DNA of 64,000 bases from Congeria kusceri (lineage: Eukaryota > Mollusca > Bivalvia > Myida > Dreissenidae), in the NCBI GenBank assembly GCA_027627225.1, contig CM051034.1:46315548-46379547 (forward strand), written 5' to 3'. The notes beneath the pieces were generated by a model. The model did not search any database. It was not told the DNA's origin and saw only the letters and a program-made list of their open reading frames with translations. Of this stretch, positions 11,868 to 25,200 are shown piece by piece (the first letter of the stretch is position 1; every line of letters starts with the position of its first letter). The translations under genes and the position numbers were made by a program.

Positions 11868-13573
11868 TACGTATCCATAATGAGCATTATAATTCCAAAA
11901 TCCAGAAAACTTTTGAACAAAATTATCCTTCGGAATGTCTACTCACTAGTTTACGCAGCGCAGTGATACATATTACTTTAACACAAGGTCATTAGGTCAC
12001 GTCTACGCAACAAGAAGTAGTACATTGGGGTTTACAACAGACGCTGTTCTAAGCGATGTAGATTTGTTTTGTACATGTTTTCCATATATTTGTGTCATAT
12101 TCGTACTTGCAGCTATTTATTTGTATTATTAGTTAATTATAAATGTGTTATCTATTCCAATACTGTTGTCAATTTCCTATGTTGAATTTATATTAGTCAA
12201 AGTTATATTACTTAAGAAACTGTAATGCTGTAAGTTTAATTAGCTTCAGTAATATTCATCATTACTTATATATAACATTGCTGGCGCTTATTTATGTTAA
12301 GGCTAGTGTAAGATAACAACATACAAACAAGTATTTTCTGCGAAATCCTGCGTTTTAATATTTAATAACACCTGGCATGTATAACTTTTCGGGGGTTTTC
12401 TCAACGTTTGTTATTCAGCAAAAAACTGTCCTACAAACGACACCTTAGCTCTCTACATGTAACGTGCTAGTCGTAGAGCGATATTCTCGGTCTACATCGT
12501 TATTGAGTACTTTTGTTATCGCTAAACATTTATTTATTAACATACTGAACAAATAAATTGCAAACACAAACGCATGCTTATGATATCTAACATAAACTTG
12601 TGTTATATGGCCGGGCTTTTGTTTTGCAGCATGAACATTATTTATAAAAGCACCGATGGGTCTGAAATTTGACTTTTAAAATGTTTGATTGCAGCGCAAA
12701 GAGGTTGTTTTATATAAATGGATAATATTTGAATTGGGAATTGCGGGTCAATATGAACCGCTAGATTCTATGTTAAAGCCGAAAAAACAATCGTGGCGCG
12801 AGACAAAACAATTTCGAAATTTGGATTGCATTTTATCGTTTTGTTCAACGTAATACACTTTTATAAGCGGTCAGCACATTTTTCATGTATACCTCGTGTA
12901 ATTTAATTGGTATTAAGTTTATATACTTCATTTGCCCACGTTATGCACGTGCTCAACTTAAAACTTATCAACGGGCTTTTGTTTTGCAGCATGAACATTA
13001 TTTATCAAAGTATCGATACTTACCACTAGGCCATACGTTGAAAAAATAATATTTACGGATCGTTCGTTCATTTTCGATCATTTAATTTGAGCGTATGTTG
13101 CAGGGCAATGACATCCACCGACAGGGGCGTACCTAGACCGAAACTGTGTCTACACACAGTAAACGATTCAGCTTTAAACGTGCAATTGTAGGTCATAATT
13201 CTAAACCTTATCAACAACTATTAAATATTTAAATATTTTAAATATAATATAACTTCATTTCGTTAAAAATGCATATAGTTGCCAAACAGAAACTGCTGGT
13301 TTAGTGGTTGTATTATTTTGACCTCGGCTTTCAATGTATTTTTCTTCCATATTTTATCATTTTCTATTGTTATATGTGAGTTACGATTTATACGCACATG
13401 CGCATACAGGTGTGTCTTGTTACGCAATTGACCGATAATGGGCTGGAGATCGATTGAGCTCATTTTACATGTAATTCCATGGCTACAACACTCTTTGCCA
13501 ACGCTACTGGTGTTCTTTCCGCCTAAGGCTTGAATCACGGACACGTATCATGTACACGTACTATATACAGCTT
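11868..13573. other. KDM3 upstream region
   Basis: This holds the presumed KDM3 5' UTR and promoter, but I cannot place a TATA box or transcription start with confidence. It includes a 34-bp direct repeat pair (12612, 12972). No coding exon was recognised. Confidence 0.5.
12612..13005. repeat. 34-bp direct repeats 360 bp apart
   Basis: CGGGCTTTTGTTTTGCAGCA and the following 14 bases (to TTTAT) are identical at 12612-12645 and 12972-13005. The sequence between is not repeated. The pair could be the remains of terminal direct repeats of a small insertion, or a dispersed duplication. Confidence 0.85.
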
Positions 13574-13770
13574 GGCCGGGCCTGGCTAGCTCAGTTGGTT
13601 GAGCGCTTGACTGTCAATCCGGGGATCGTGAGTTCGAACCCCAGCCCGGCCACATAACTTGTGTGGGGATTGGTCACGAACTTATTTCTACGGCCATTCC
13701 CCTACCCCTGATTAAAGTAGGGCAGTTGTCAGTTACTGGCATGGGTATGTGCACTTAGTATTCCGCTTCA
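13574..13770 (+). mobile_element. tRNA-derived SINE with Asp-like head
   Basis: The head at 13574-13651 has a perfect 7-bp acceptor stem (GGCCGGG with CCCGGCC). It has box A TAGCTCAGTTGG, box B AGTTCGAACCC and GTC at the anticodon position, but its anticodon stem is mispaired, so it is not a working tRNA. The body follows with CTACCCCTGATTAAAGTAGG and GGCAGTTGTCAGTTACTGGC. The same body recurs at 18150-18262 without the tRNA head. Confidence 0.8.
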
Positions 13771-16020
13771 ACTGCTGTGCCGCTTTCTACCAAGTTGCAA
13801 ATCGCAGACGAGGCCATCGCCAGCTACGCTACCACTGATTCCTATGCTATCACATCTATTACATACAGCAGAGGCACACACAACTGAAGTAAAAACGAAC
13901 AGTTGGAGCTATGGATACACATGTGACGCATATGTCAGGGTTGTTTCCGCATCTAACCCTATAGTATAACAACAGTGACACGCGAGGCTGTTTCAAGTCA
14001 TGGAGAACAAAGCGCGAAAACATTGGCTGTAAGTATTATTTTTTTTTCTTATTCGCAATACTTATTGGCATCATTAAAATGATTGGGTTTTTTTTCAAGA
14101 GAATTGACATGCAACATTTATTCAAATGTGACACTGATTGTGAGTTTAAGTAAATATTAATGCAGACAAAATATTCAGTTACAGTTATGGTTGTTTGTTT
14201 AATTAAATTTGCCTTAAATAAAGGTATAATTTCAATTTTATACATAATTAGACGATTACTGATTTTAACCTATATCAACTATGTACATGAATATAAAATT
14301 ATGATGTTACGGTGTAGCAAATAAGTTATATTTTCCCCTTTATTTATTTAATTGCAGGAAATAGAATGGTCTGTTGAAAAGATTTAACTGGCTGAGGCAA
14401 TCAATTATGACAACACTTAAAAACGAATCCACCACATAATTAAGTTAGAGCGAAACTACAAAGCATTATGTGGCTGATGTAATGCATAAAGGGATTAACG
14501 AAGAACATGGCAGCATCTCAAAAACATTATCAACACACCTACGCAAGAACTCAACATAAGGTACTATGGGACATGTGTAACACAGCAGATGGGACAGACA
14601 TAGCTATTACTGAGGCTATTTCTGGGCAAAACAATGGGAATGTTTTTAATTCCGCACTCACAGCAGCGAGCACAACCAAAACAAGGTACACGAGTTGCAA
14701 CATTGGACTTACAAGCAGTGCTAATGACTCCATGTTCATTGGTTTGTTGTTCTATTCAAGAAAATTTGGCTGTGACATTTTAACAATGTACTCATTATGA
14801 GACAAGCATGTATTCCTTCATGTATGGGATTAAACTCAGGGCAAACCAAGGTCATCTGAAATCTCAACATGCCTTTGGCCAGAAAAACAGCTGTATTTTG
14901 TCATACCAATGAAATTCATTTACAGTATCGACTTTAAAGAATTTTATGAAAAATAATTGTTCAAACCTGAAACATTTCACAAATGGCCACCGATTTAACT
15001 GGCTGAATGAGGATCCAAGTACAAAAAGAATGTCCAAAATCTGTTTTTGTGAACTACACATTTAACTCTAAGGAATTCATGGAAGCTACATTTCACACCC
15101 ATAGAAGATGAAAGCAGCAAAATGGAATGACTCCGACTTAAAGCATGTGTTACCAATCCAAATTGCCTATCTCGCCTAAAAATATTCCTGAAGAGAACAA
15201 CAAAACAAAATGATAATGTGCCGATGGATATCCGAACACAAGGTTACTGATCTTCAGTGAACAGACACACCGTTTCTAAAACAGTTATGAGCTGACAGGA
15301 AAAACATGAAATAGTTAAATATATAAAACTGAAATAAAACATCATCAGAATGTCAAGTATACAGACTTAAAGAAGTGATTTTCTTGTGCATGGTCCTTGC
15401 AAGTCATGTTAGTTGTCTAGAGATGACATTGTGTTGAATAAAAAATATGTGCATGATCATGTGTTTTTTTCTGGTATAAACAGTACCATGTATACAAAAC
15501 AATTAGGCAAAATTTGCCATGTTGTAAAACGACACAATGTATACTGTCTAGTTTTGAAGATTTATTAAGAGTTAAAAAGTACCAAATGACAAATGGCACC
15601 TTCTTGCTGTCGGAAAGAAATGTTTTTATTGTGCAGACAAGTACCAAATGACCAATGGTACCTTTTGCATTGATCAAAGTACCAAAATTGTGCGGGTAAA
15701 AATGTGGTATATGTCATGTGGTACCTTTTTTCCACTGAAGTAGTTATAATTTGTTGACAAATGGTGAGGGTAAAAAGGTGCCATGTGTCACTGATCGTTT
15801 TATTATTTATTGAGTGCTAAAAAGTACCATGAAACAAAATTAAATAAATAATACCTAATTAATGAAGTCATTCAGTGCATACTTCTTTCGGAAGCTTAAT
15901 TGCATTCTTACAAACAAATATATAAAGTTTTACCACAATAGCTTTTATTTCAGCATAATGAAACAATAAAATGTGATTTTCTCGAAAACATAAAAATTAT
16001 ATAGCACCTTCTTGCACTAA
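13771..16020. other. Intergenic DNA between KDM3 and BRD8 (left part)
   Basis: No gene assigned. A 97-codon open frame at 14507-14800 has no domain I recognise. At about 14940-15055 a broken reading (NWLNEDPSTKRMSK, ICFCELH) faintly resembles a THAP-type zinc finger and may be a transposon relic. At 15560-15835 the motif AAAGTACCAAATGAC and its complement GGTACCTTTT recur in both orientations, suggesting a small palindromic element. Confidence 0.45.
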
Positions 16021-18149
16021 GGGGGCGATATATTACTACTAGTATTTAAATATGACCGGAGGCTCCGGAGCAACACTTTCGGACTTGTTGCACGTGAATG
16101 GCGCACGTAGCAGCCGTCATACGTGCCCCTAAAGATAACATTTAACGTGATGCATTTATTTTGGAGTCATAAGCTACAATGCTTTGCCCGCTTCAGTCCT
16201 CATGCATCAGAGACGTATGAGGCCGACATCGGACTCCTAAAAGGAAACGTATTGTGCATATATCTGGAGTCATATCTGGAGTCATTTCTGCTAAAAGGCT
16301 GATTTAGTTTTTGCTCCAGCTTCCTAGTGTAACAGTGGCACATCAGGCCGACGTCAAACACGCTCCTGGAGTCACACCTATGGACAATGTGCCACTATTG
16401 TCCCTGCCTTCGACGTTCTTTCGACGAGGACGCTGCTGAAGCTAGCAAGAGACGGACTGATTGGTTACAAACATCGTCTACTTTTATGCAATGGGTGCCC
16501 TAAGTAAGGTCTCTCCTGCTGTTTTGAGTGCAGATTGATTTTCCACTGTTTGCACCTCGCGATGTGGTCAATGTGGTTGTACAGATTCCTGGAACGCACC
16601 ACTGACACTTCCAAATGGCAAGAACTTCGTAAACACCCGTGTGGTACACGGCTTTTTCGCCAGTGGAATGATACCGTCACAGTTGGAACGATTTAGCGAT
16701 TTGCCTCGGAAGTGGGACAATAGGAACAAATAGAAGCAATTTTATATGGATGAATCCAGTGGATTTGTTGCATCGGAACGTATAGTGTCGTGTGACAATG
16801 CACTCAGAGACGAAATGGAAGTGTCGGAAAATTGTGGCGATGTTGAAATTATAGCAAATGGTAGGCATTCAACCAGGAGGCATTGTAAGTACACGGATGT
16901 AGTCTGCATTCAATACAACACCACAAGGTACTAAAACAGGAACTGATACGAATAGAGAATGACACTGCTGCGTAGCGGCACGAGCTTATTATCGTTAGTA
17001 TAGACACGAAGAAACTACACGAGTATTTTGATACTAAAGGATTGAATGTGATACGTCATGGACATTATAGAAATGACAGCCAGCATCAATAAATACGGAC
17101 GGGTAAATAGACCAGCTACATGTCGTGAAGGGAAAACGTGGTCCCATCAGCTAAATGACAAGGTGTTGCAAGTGAACACACAAATCAACTATCCGATGAG
17201 AAAAAGTGTATGTGATGTGATTTCATGTGCTAATGGCAAGTTTGGACAATATTGTCAATCACTACAAGAGTGATCACGACAACTGGATTAGTAATTCTAG
17301 ATCCAAAACGGATCATAACTACAGTCTAAGCAGACAGACGGATCCATATAGACCCGGTAGCAGTAAGGCCGCCTTTCTGTATGTCGGCATCCGTATCTCT
17401 ATCCGCATGACCATCGAATACTTTAGTTTTGTTCTTATATCAAAATAGTAAATATGTTTGAGCAATAATTATTTTAACATTTTAATATTGTCAAATGCGA
17501 ATATTTATGCAATTCAAACATTATTAACAAATGGTGGATTGGGAACACTTCTCCGTCATTTTATCTACGGCACCGTCCATAATTCTGCAAATATGTTACT
17601 CGATATTATCGAGTTATCATACTCATGGAGTCTTATATATTCCGTTATCCGGGTGTTCCTGGACATTTTCTGATACTGTTGCAATGGTTCATGTCTAAAA
17701 AGGCCTCAACTTGCTGAGTGAGGTTCATGGCTGAAACGAAAGACCATTTTAGACAGGAACGCATAAAATCGCTCAGGGAGCGATTTTTTTGGGGCGGACA
17801 GCTTTTGCGTATACGGATTGTTGACAAACGGGAATAGTTCAACTGTTTTCAACTTGTTCAATTTTTTAGGGTTGAGGATTTGCGCAACGCGGATACGGTC
17901 ATAAGGAAAAGCGCCCTAAAGTTTCTAACGGACACTAGTCGCAGCACAGACGTGTACACGCATCCTGGACACTATATGTTCACCACATGGACACATATTT
18001 CGATGAATCGATTAACAGCGCCCTGAACGTTTTTGAGTATAAGATCGGTACCCATTGGTGATAGACATTATTCTATGAGAAGTAACCTTGCAATTTTCTT
18101 TTGGAATGAAAATGTATCTCGCACAAGGATTACATACCGATATCGCGAT
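16021..18149. other. Intergenic DNA between KDM3 and BRD8 (middle)
   Basis: This stretch has higher GC than its surroundings in places, with only short open frames, none recognised. A CTGGAGTCAT motif is duplicated near 16263. It probably consists of old transposon debris. Confidence 0.45.
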
Positions 18150-18262
18150 CGGGTTCTCCCCATACCTCTGATTCAAGTTGGGCAGTTGTCAGTTACTGGC
18201 ATACGTCTATGCACTTGGTACTGGTAAACCGCTTAGATCGGCTAAACTTGCCCAGGAAAAGT
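18150..18262 (+). mobile_element. Headless SINE fragment (same family as 13574)
   Basis: It contains CCATACCTCTGATTCAAGT, GGCAGTTGTCAGTTACTGGC and GCACTTGGTACTGG, matching the body of the SINE at 13574. The tRNA-like head is missing, consistent with 5' truncation. Confidence 0.8.
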
Positions 18263-19227
18263 GCATTAAGGTTCAACCGCCGTTATATAACTCCAATACT
18301 GTCAACTACGTAGCAAAAGCCAAACAAACAAGGATTTGGTCTCGATGGATGCATGAAAACATTTTGTCCACCTCTATTTGGAGACCATTGTAAAAGTATT
18401 TGACGTGTGTGAGTTGCGACAAGGTGTAAGTTATGGATCAAAATTACAATATGTGCTTATTGCAAATGTGGCGAACGATTCTTTGGAAGTGGTGTTTATC
18501 ACTCATTGGAAAATTTAAATATGTATTAATACTATTCAAAGTGTACTATATTTGTAATAGTTCGCTAAATTAGAATGAGCTAGGTTGTGTTTATAATTAT
18601 TTAGGAAAACATGTTAAGTATATTGTATTGGAAATACATGTGATTTGTTGTTAATAAAAATGAACTTTAAAAAAAATACAATTAATATTACTGTCATATT
18701 TATTTTCGTCTGTTTATTTTGGATATGTTGTAGGCGAATACATGCAATCAATGATTAGTTAAAACTTGATTGCATATTGTAATCCACCTCAATAAAGATT
18801 AAAAATAATGCAAGTTGTTTATTTTAAATGTATCAAACACGAGTGCAATATAAAGTCAGTCACACTTGCGTGGTAATCAAATTTTCCCAATACTGCAGCA
18901 GTATTTGTATTGATCTCAGATGATAAGGGTCATCACATCAGGGTGCCAGTACACAGTAGTACAGCACCACATTTTTTTTTTAAAGGCCTAGTTAAATCCT
19001 TTGTATCCTTACCCTTATCAGCTGAGGTCAATACACTACTGCAGTTGAAACAGTGCACTCTGCCATTACTCAGTCAGCTGAGAGAAAAGATTGCAGATAA
19101 TGATAAGAGATTTTATGGTGGACCAATACACAAGAGTGGAATATGGAAATGCCAGACATTCCTTAACCTATGCCGTTAAGTGCTTTGTAACCGGTTGGTA
19201 TAGGGCAGTGCTTTTTAACGTTTCAAA
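18263..19227. other. BRD8 upstream region
   Basis: This is the presumed BRD8 promoter and 5' UTR. No TATA box could be assigned. A poly-T stretch and CTGCAGCAGTATT-like repeats are present, with no recognised gene. Confidence 0.5.
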
Positions 19228-19243
19228 ATGGCGGCACCCGCAA
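19228..19243 (+). CDS. BRD8: BRD8 exon 1
   Basis: ATG GCG GCA CCC GCA A|GTAAGT. Five codons plus one base, with a strong donor. The start is chosen because it joins exon 2 in frame and gives Met-Ala as in vertebrate BRD8. Confidence 0.85.
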
Positions 19244-22200
19244 GTAAGTATTTTTGTGTTTGTTGATATTACGATTTTCTGTCTGTTAAAGACTGAATTG
19301 TATTACAACAACACCATTGAAATAATTCACATGAAAAGTTAAACCAATTGTATGGAATGTTGAGTGTTTAGTGAAATGCATTAACGTTTGATCGTCTCGC
19401 TTTGTTGACAGACCTCAAAAGGTTACAATGCACCAATATCGTTCGGAATAACATTGAAAGGAAAATTGATTTTCAGTCACAAATATGTGATTTAACAGTA
19501 TATATAATATTGTACTAAATTCATAAATGTTTTATTTGTAGCTTATAGACTACCAAAAAGGCCACTTGATAAATGGTCAAAGAAAGAAAAATTATCGTTG
19601 GCATCATCTGTATGTAGAAGTGGCGATCAGAACTGGTAAATAAATTGACACTTCAATGCTGCTTTTATAGAAAACAATCTCTTCATTATGTAACTTATTT
19701 TGGACAAGATTTCCTGATCATAAATGAAGTTTTTATATTCTGATGCAGTTGTTTGAACTGCTGACTTAAATTCTTTATTCTATTAAACTGCTGACCAAAT
19801 TAGTTTAAGCTAGTGTTACTTTAGCAATCGACATCATGTATTCTTTGTTTAAGCAATTACAATTTACAATTATTGTATAAACATTGAACATTGGGCAATA
19901 TTTGCTTACAGAATCAACATTGAGCATTATCTATATATTAATAAACTTACACTTGTATAATATTTTATTTGCTGAGCACTAAACATTCGATATGAATGTT
20001 TTCAGGGTTTCAGTGAGTCGAGCAATCAAGCCCTTTGGAGAGGCAAACAGACCACCAGACTGGTTCTCGCAGAAGGTAAAAAACTGCGGGATTCACAAGA
20101 AAACATTGTATTATCAGAGCATTTTTACCTCTTATATGGTAGTTGCCTATAGAGGCATCTGCCCCACGCTACAGTAACTATCTTTAACATCCTGTCTTTA
20201 ACATCCACAGGTCCTAGTTCCGCACATTTATTAAGCCTGGTTTTCCCACGACACCTCAAAGTATTTTATGGCATATAGTGACGGCGCTTCCGTTAATGGG
20301 CGTCCTGGCGTAAATTACGCCCGAAAATTTCAGTCGTACGTCCATTTTACAAACAGTGGGATTCCTTTGTACGTCCAAATATTCGCATGTACTTTGTTTA
20401 CGAATACACCAGACGTACAGAACCCAACAGGATATCGAGACCGGTCATGCATATTACTGTATTACTGCGCCATTCTTAACCCCGCCTCCAGTCAATTGTC
20501 TGAGGTGCATTGGTCAGCTAGTGGTCAATATTGATTTTTATAACTTTGCCTACGATTTAGCTGTAAGCGTCCCGCTATCCAATGAGCCGATTAATTCGAG
20601 CGTCGTCCTTATATAGGTTTTTCACACGTTTGATTGACAGCGGCTGTTTGCCAAACTAATTGATCGGCACCCTACAGAAGCGTTGTCATCTTTTGTAATT
20701 GCCTCGTAATTTGGTTATGGTCATTAAAAAAAATACTGACATGTTGAGTATTTAATTGGTACTCGGTAAGTGATAATCGTTTTCGGGTTTATTTGCTCCC
20801 GATACGAAATTTTTTGACTCTAATATAAAAAAAACAAGTTTGCCATCATTGCATTCCAAGATGTCACAACGATCACTGCTCGATTTTGGGCTCTCTAAAA
20901 GTTCTGGCGAACGCAAAAATGAAGAGCTTAATTCGGATCCCCACTCAGCCATCAAAGAAACCAAACGTTGAGCCAAAAGTTCGTGCATTTCAGGTAGTTT
21001 GGCTCAAGCAATTTGACTGGTTTGAATACAATGCGGAATCAAAGAAAATGTTCTGCAAACTTGAAAATTTGAAATATGCATGTATGATTTTTTTTTATTT
21101 AATTTAAGATTAAGCAGGCAAGATCACTATTAACATTTTATTGCGCTCATCTATTTTATTGACGTTGATTAATGGTAAATGTATTTGAAAAAGTTTGTTA
21201 TTAAATGTCATTGAAGCTAAGAAATGAAATAAATAAATAACATATAAACATTTTCTTTATAGTTTTTCAATTATATTTAAGAAAACACAACCAACAGGAC
21301 CAACGTCCACAGTGATTAACATGCTGGATAATGAATAAAGTAGGACTTCCAATTTTTTATACTGGACTTCCAAAATCAAAAGGTTGGAAGTCAGGACTTC
21401 CATAAAAAATATCTAAGTGGAAGCGCTGTGGTAATTGTCCTGTCCGTCCGTCCTTCCGACGGTGACAAGGTTAAGTAGATTTTACTGTTTCGTCTAGCAC
21501 CAACACCGCTGACTACAACACTTGGATACTTACACAGTTGTTGCTTATGACCATTCCCTATCCACCCATATCTGATTATCACCCAACCTCACCTTGACTT
21601 TGACCTAATTTGCACTTAGAATAATTCAAATGGGCTGTTTGTTGGTTAACTAGATTTTACCATTTCGTCTAGCACCAACACCACTTGCTACAACACTCGG
21701 ATACTTACACAGTTGTTGCTTATGACTATCCCCAATCCACCCATATCATCCAACCTCACTTTGACCTTGACCTAATTTGGAAAAAGAAATGGGCTATCCA
21801 GCACCAACCGCGGGCATGTGTGTTGATCAAACGCAGAATCTTGTTTTACGGTATTTTACTCAGAGTAACTCTTACATGTTGCTTTGTTGTATGCCATGTT
21901 CTTTTAGATGAAATAATTTAAGTTTCTTTATCAATCTGAACTAAGAAATGGGCTATCCAGCACCAACCTCGGGCATGTGTGTTGATCAAAACACAGAATC
22001 TTGTTTTGGGGTATTTCACTCAGAGTTGCTTTGTTGTAAGCCATGTGTTTTTTAGATGAAATAATTAAAGTTTCTTTATCAATCTGAACAAAACATCTTT
22101 CTGTTTCAGAACTGTGCTTTGCAGTATGCTGACCTTCTTGAAAAAGCAGAAACCCCAAAGTAAGTGCATATGTAAAGAATAATGCTTATTGTTGAGTTTT

Positions 22201-25200
22201 TATTAAACAAGTTCAAATTTAAAAATGTAGTCAGGTATTTGCTAAATGAAATCTGATAAATTAAGCTTTTCCGAATTACTGGATGAAATCACAAGGTTTT
22301 AGCGAACTCCGAGGCTTTTAACGTCATATACTGGCAGGGTCCATACATAGGCACGTTCTAATAATATATCTTCAAAATCGTATGCTTTTGTCTTCATTTG
22401 TCTTTAAAGCTGGATTGTTTATTTACATGTTCCAAATTTATTGCAATAATCGTCTTGAAACTTAGGTGTGCACCACGTGCACACACCTAAATACGAGTCC
22501 ATACCAAGCTTACCATACTGAGCTTAGCTTAGGAGTACTGAACTCTGAACATAACAGGATATGGAACAGTTTGCCTATGTTTGTCTTTTCGACGATGTTG
22601 TTGTTCTTGTAGACGCAAGCGTGGTGAAAAGGGGGAGCGTGAGGTGGTTGAGACTCCCGCAGTGCAGATTGTGCGCAAGCTGACCATCGAGCGTCTTGAG
22701 GAACTGAAGCAGATCATCCAGCAAGAACAGGCCAAATACAAGTAGGTTACAACTAGTGTCGGGACATCGGTTCAAAATTGGCGCGTATTGGCGTAACCTG
22801 AAACCTCTTTTACGCAATTAAATTTATATTTGATGAGTGACAGAACTCAATTAAAATACCCAATACGCAAACAACGGCAAACTCTGTGCGTAAAGAGATT
22901 GACTGACATGGATAGGAAATGACCGATCGATGTGTAAGAAACAGCTAAAAATGAATGGTTATGAAATTGTTGTTATGAAATGACAGACACCCTCACCTCA
23001 CACCATTTTTGCGTGTTGTGGTTGCTGTACTTAATTCGGAGATCAACTTTGTCTAATACACAATTATTTTTATTCTAATGGGGTAACATATTTTCAAGTA
23101 CTCAAATATTTTTGCCAGTACTAAATTATTAAAAAGATGATGGGGTAAAACTCAATTCTGTTGCTCTGGTGTTGGAATCGGTTGCCGTTTCCGATGCGAC
23201 TTTACCGATTATAATCGGTTTCAAATGTGATTTTTTTTCTTAAAAATGTTTGTCTTCTTTTAACATGGAAAAATTACTTAAATATGGAAGTGTGTTTGTT
23301 TCATTTGTGCATCAAAAATAAATGTAAACAAATAAACAATAACAACAAGGTCAAAACTTGTATTTACTAAACTGATGCTTATATGTTTTGAACATATAAA
23401 ACAAGTATAGAACAAGACAATTTAACATGGAAAAACTGTAAACCAATTCAAAATGAAGTTCGATTGCAATGATCAATTTTGTTACTGTGACATCGATAAT
23501 CGACATCGAAAAACATTTACACGCCACTTATCGAATTTTTCCGATCATTGTCCCATCACTAGTTACAACTACATTTAAATATTTGTGTGGTTTTTCTCCT
23601 CCCATAAATGCCAAAGAACGGGCCTAATACAATTAGGTTACATTTAAATATCTGTGATTTTTTTCCTCCGGTTGAATGCGAAGTACAGACGGACTTCAAG
23701 TAGGTTACGGCTACATTTAAATATTTGTGAAGTTTACCTCCCCTAGAATGCCAGGAACGGATGGACTACACGTAGGTTGTGGCTGCATTGAAAAAATATG
23801 TATAGTTGCATGTGCCTCAATAAATGAAAGTTCATGTGCCCTTAGAATTTTGTGGACTTGTAATTGGACTTAAACATTAGGACGTTAGAGTAAAGAAAAA
23901 AAAAGATGCTAACTCGTTGTCGTAGTGTAACATTCTGGGCTTTTTTGGCCAATTTTATAGCTGTTATTAGGTCATATTCCCAGTGGCAAAATGTATATTT
24001 TTCCACAAATCCAGTCCAGAATTACCAATTGATGGTTTCACTTTGAGATGTTTGGAAATACAAGGTGTTCAGTGTAGAAATAAAGACTGTTGAAGTCGTA
24101 ATTACTGTTTTACTGATTTGTTTTTGTTCAGAACATTCTATTGTATGTAGTTTATTCATAATTATTCCAATTTTATAAATTTAACAAAGATTATTTTCCC
24201 AGTTTTAGGTGAATTAATACAAACAAACCGTGTAGAATGAATGCCCTAAAAGTATAGTGTCAAGTAACTAATTTCTGTCATTTGTGATTTATCCATGTCT
24301 TCCAAATGTTGGCACCTTAGATTGTCAGTTAGTCCAAAACAGTTCCATTACCTACTGTAATATGTTAATTTCTATCGTACAGTTTTTACCATAAGTTCCA
24401 AATTTACATGTAGTCAAAACTAAAGGCATGTTTCATTCAGAAATTAGGTCATTTATGAAGCATTCACGTGTCTAGTTTGTAAATCAACATGTGATATACA
24501 TGTAAACAAATTGTGAACTCAAAATGTAATCAAGTGATTAAGGCTGAAAAAATTGTATTATGTTTGTTATGTGTATTAATTTTCATTTTGTCTTGTCAGT
24601 ACAGCGTATATTGTGTATTGTTGGGTTTTCATGAAATATTTATCACAAATTAAATGCATTTAACATTAAATCAAAAACATTTATGTTGGTATTATCATTT
24701 TCATTTTGCAGACAGTTAAAGAAAGAAGTGGAGGCTTTGAATTCAGGAAAATATGACGACCAGCTGGACGAAATGTGGAACAACATACAAGCGTATGTTT
24801 ACAAGCAAACATATTTTGTTAAGTACAATAGCATTGACCAGGCATAGAGAACTCTTTAGAAGAAAATTAGAAATACTCATTGCTTAGTCAAACAACGAGG
24901 TAATCTACCAGCTATAAAGTGTCTGGACATTGTTTAATTGTAAAGGGCATAATAAAATTGGTGTTAATTATAACCCTTCGTGAAAAACTAGGTCCATTTG
25001 TTTTAGACATTGTGACACTATGATTTGCAGATAATGCAATAGTTGACCACATGCGAAACTGTAGCTTAACATGGTAACTTTAAACCAATATTAAAATAAC
25101 AAGAAGTGGAATGATTGAGAGTCTGATCTCAAGCGTTAATTAATTATTTTATGAAGTTTTTCTTATGATTAACATAAACTATAACCATTATCTTATTTAA

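Noticed and set aside
13574..13651. Functional tRNA-Asp gene
   Set aside because: The acceptor stem pairs, but the anticodon stem and part of the T-stem do not, and the sequence continues into a SINE body shared with 18150-18262.
14507..14800. 97-codon open frame upstream of BRD8
   Set aside because: No recognised domain, no clear splice context, and a length expected by chance. Left as intergenic.
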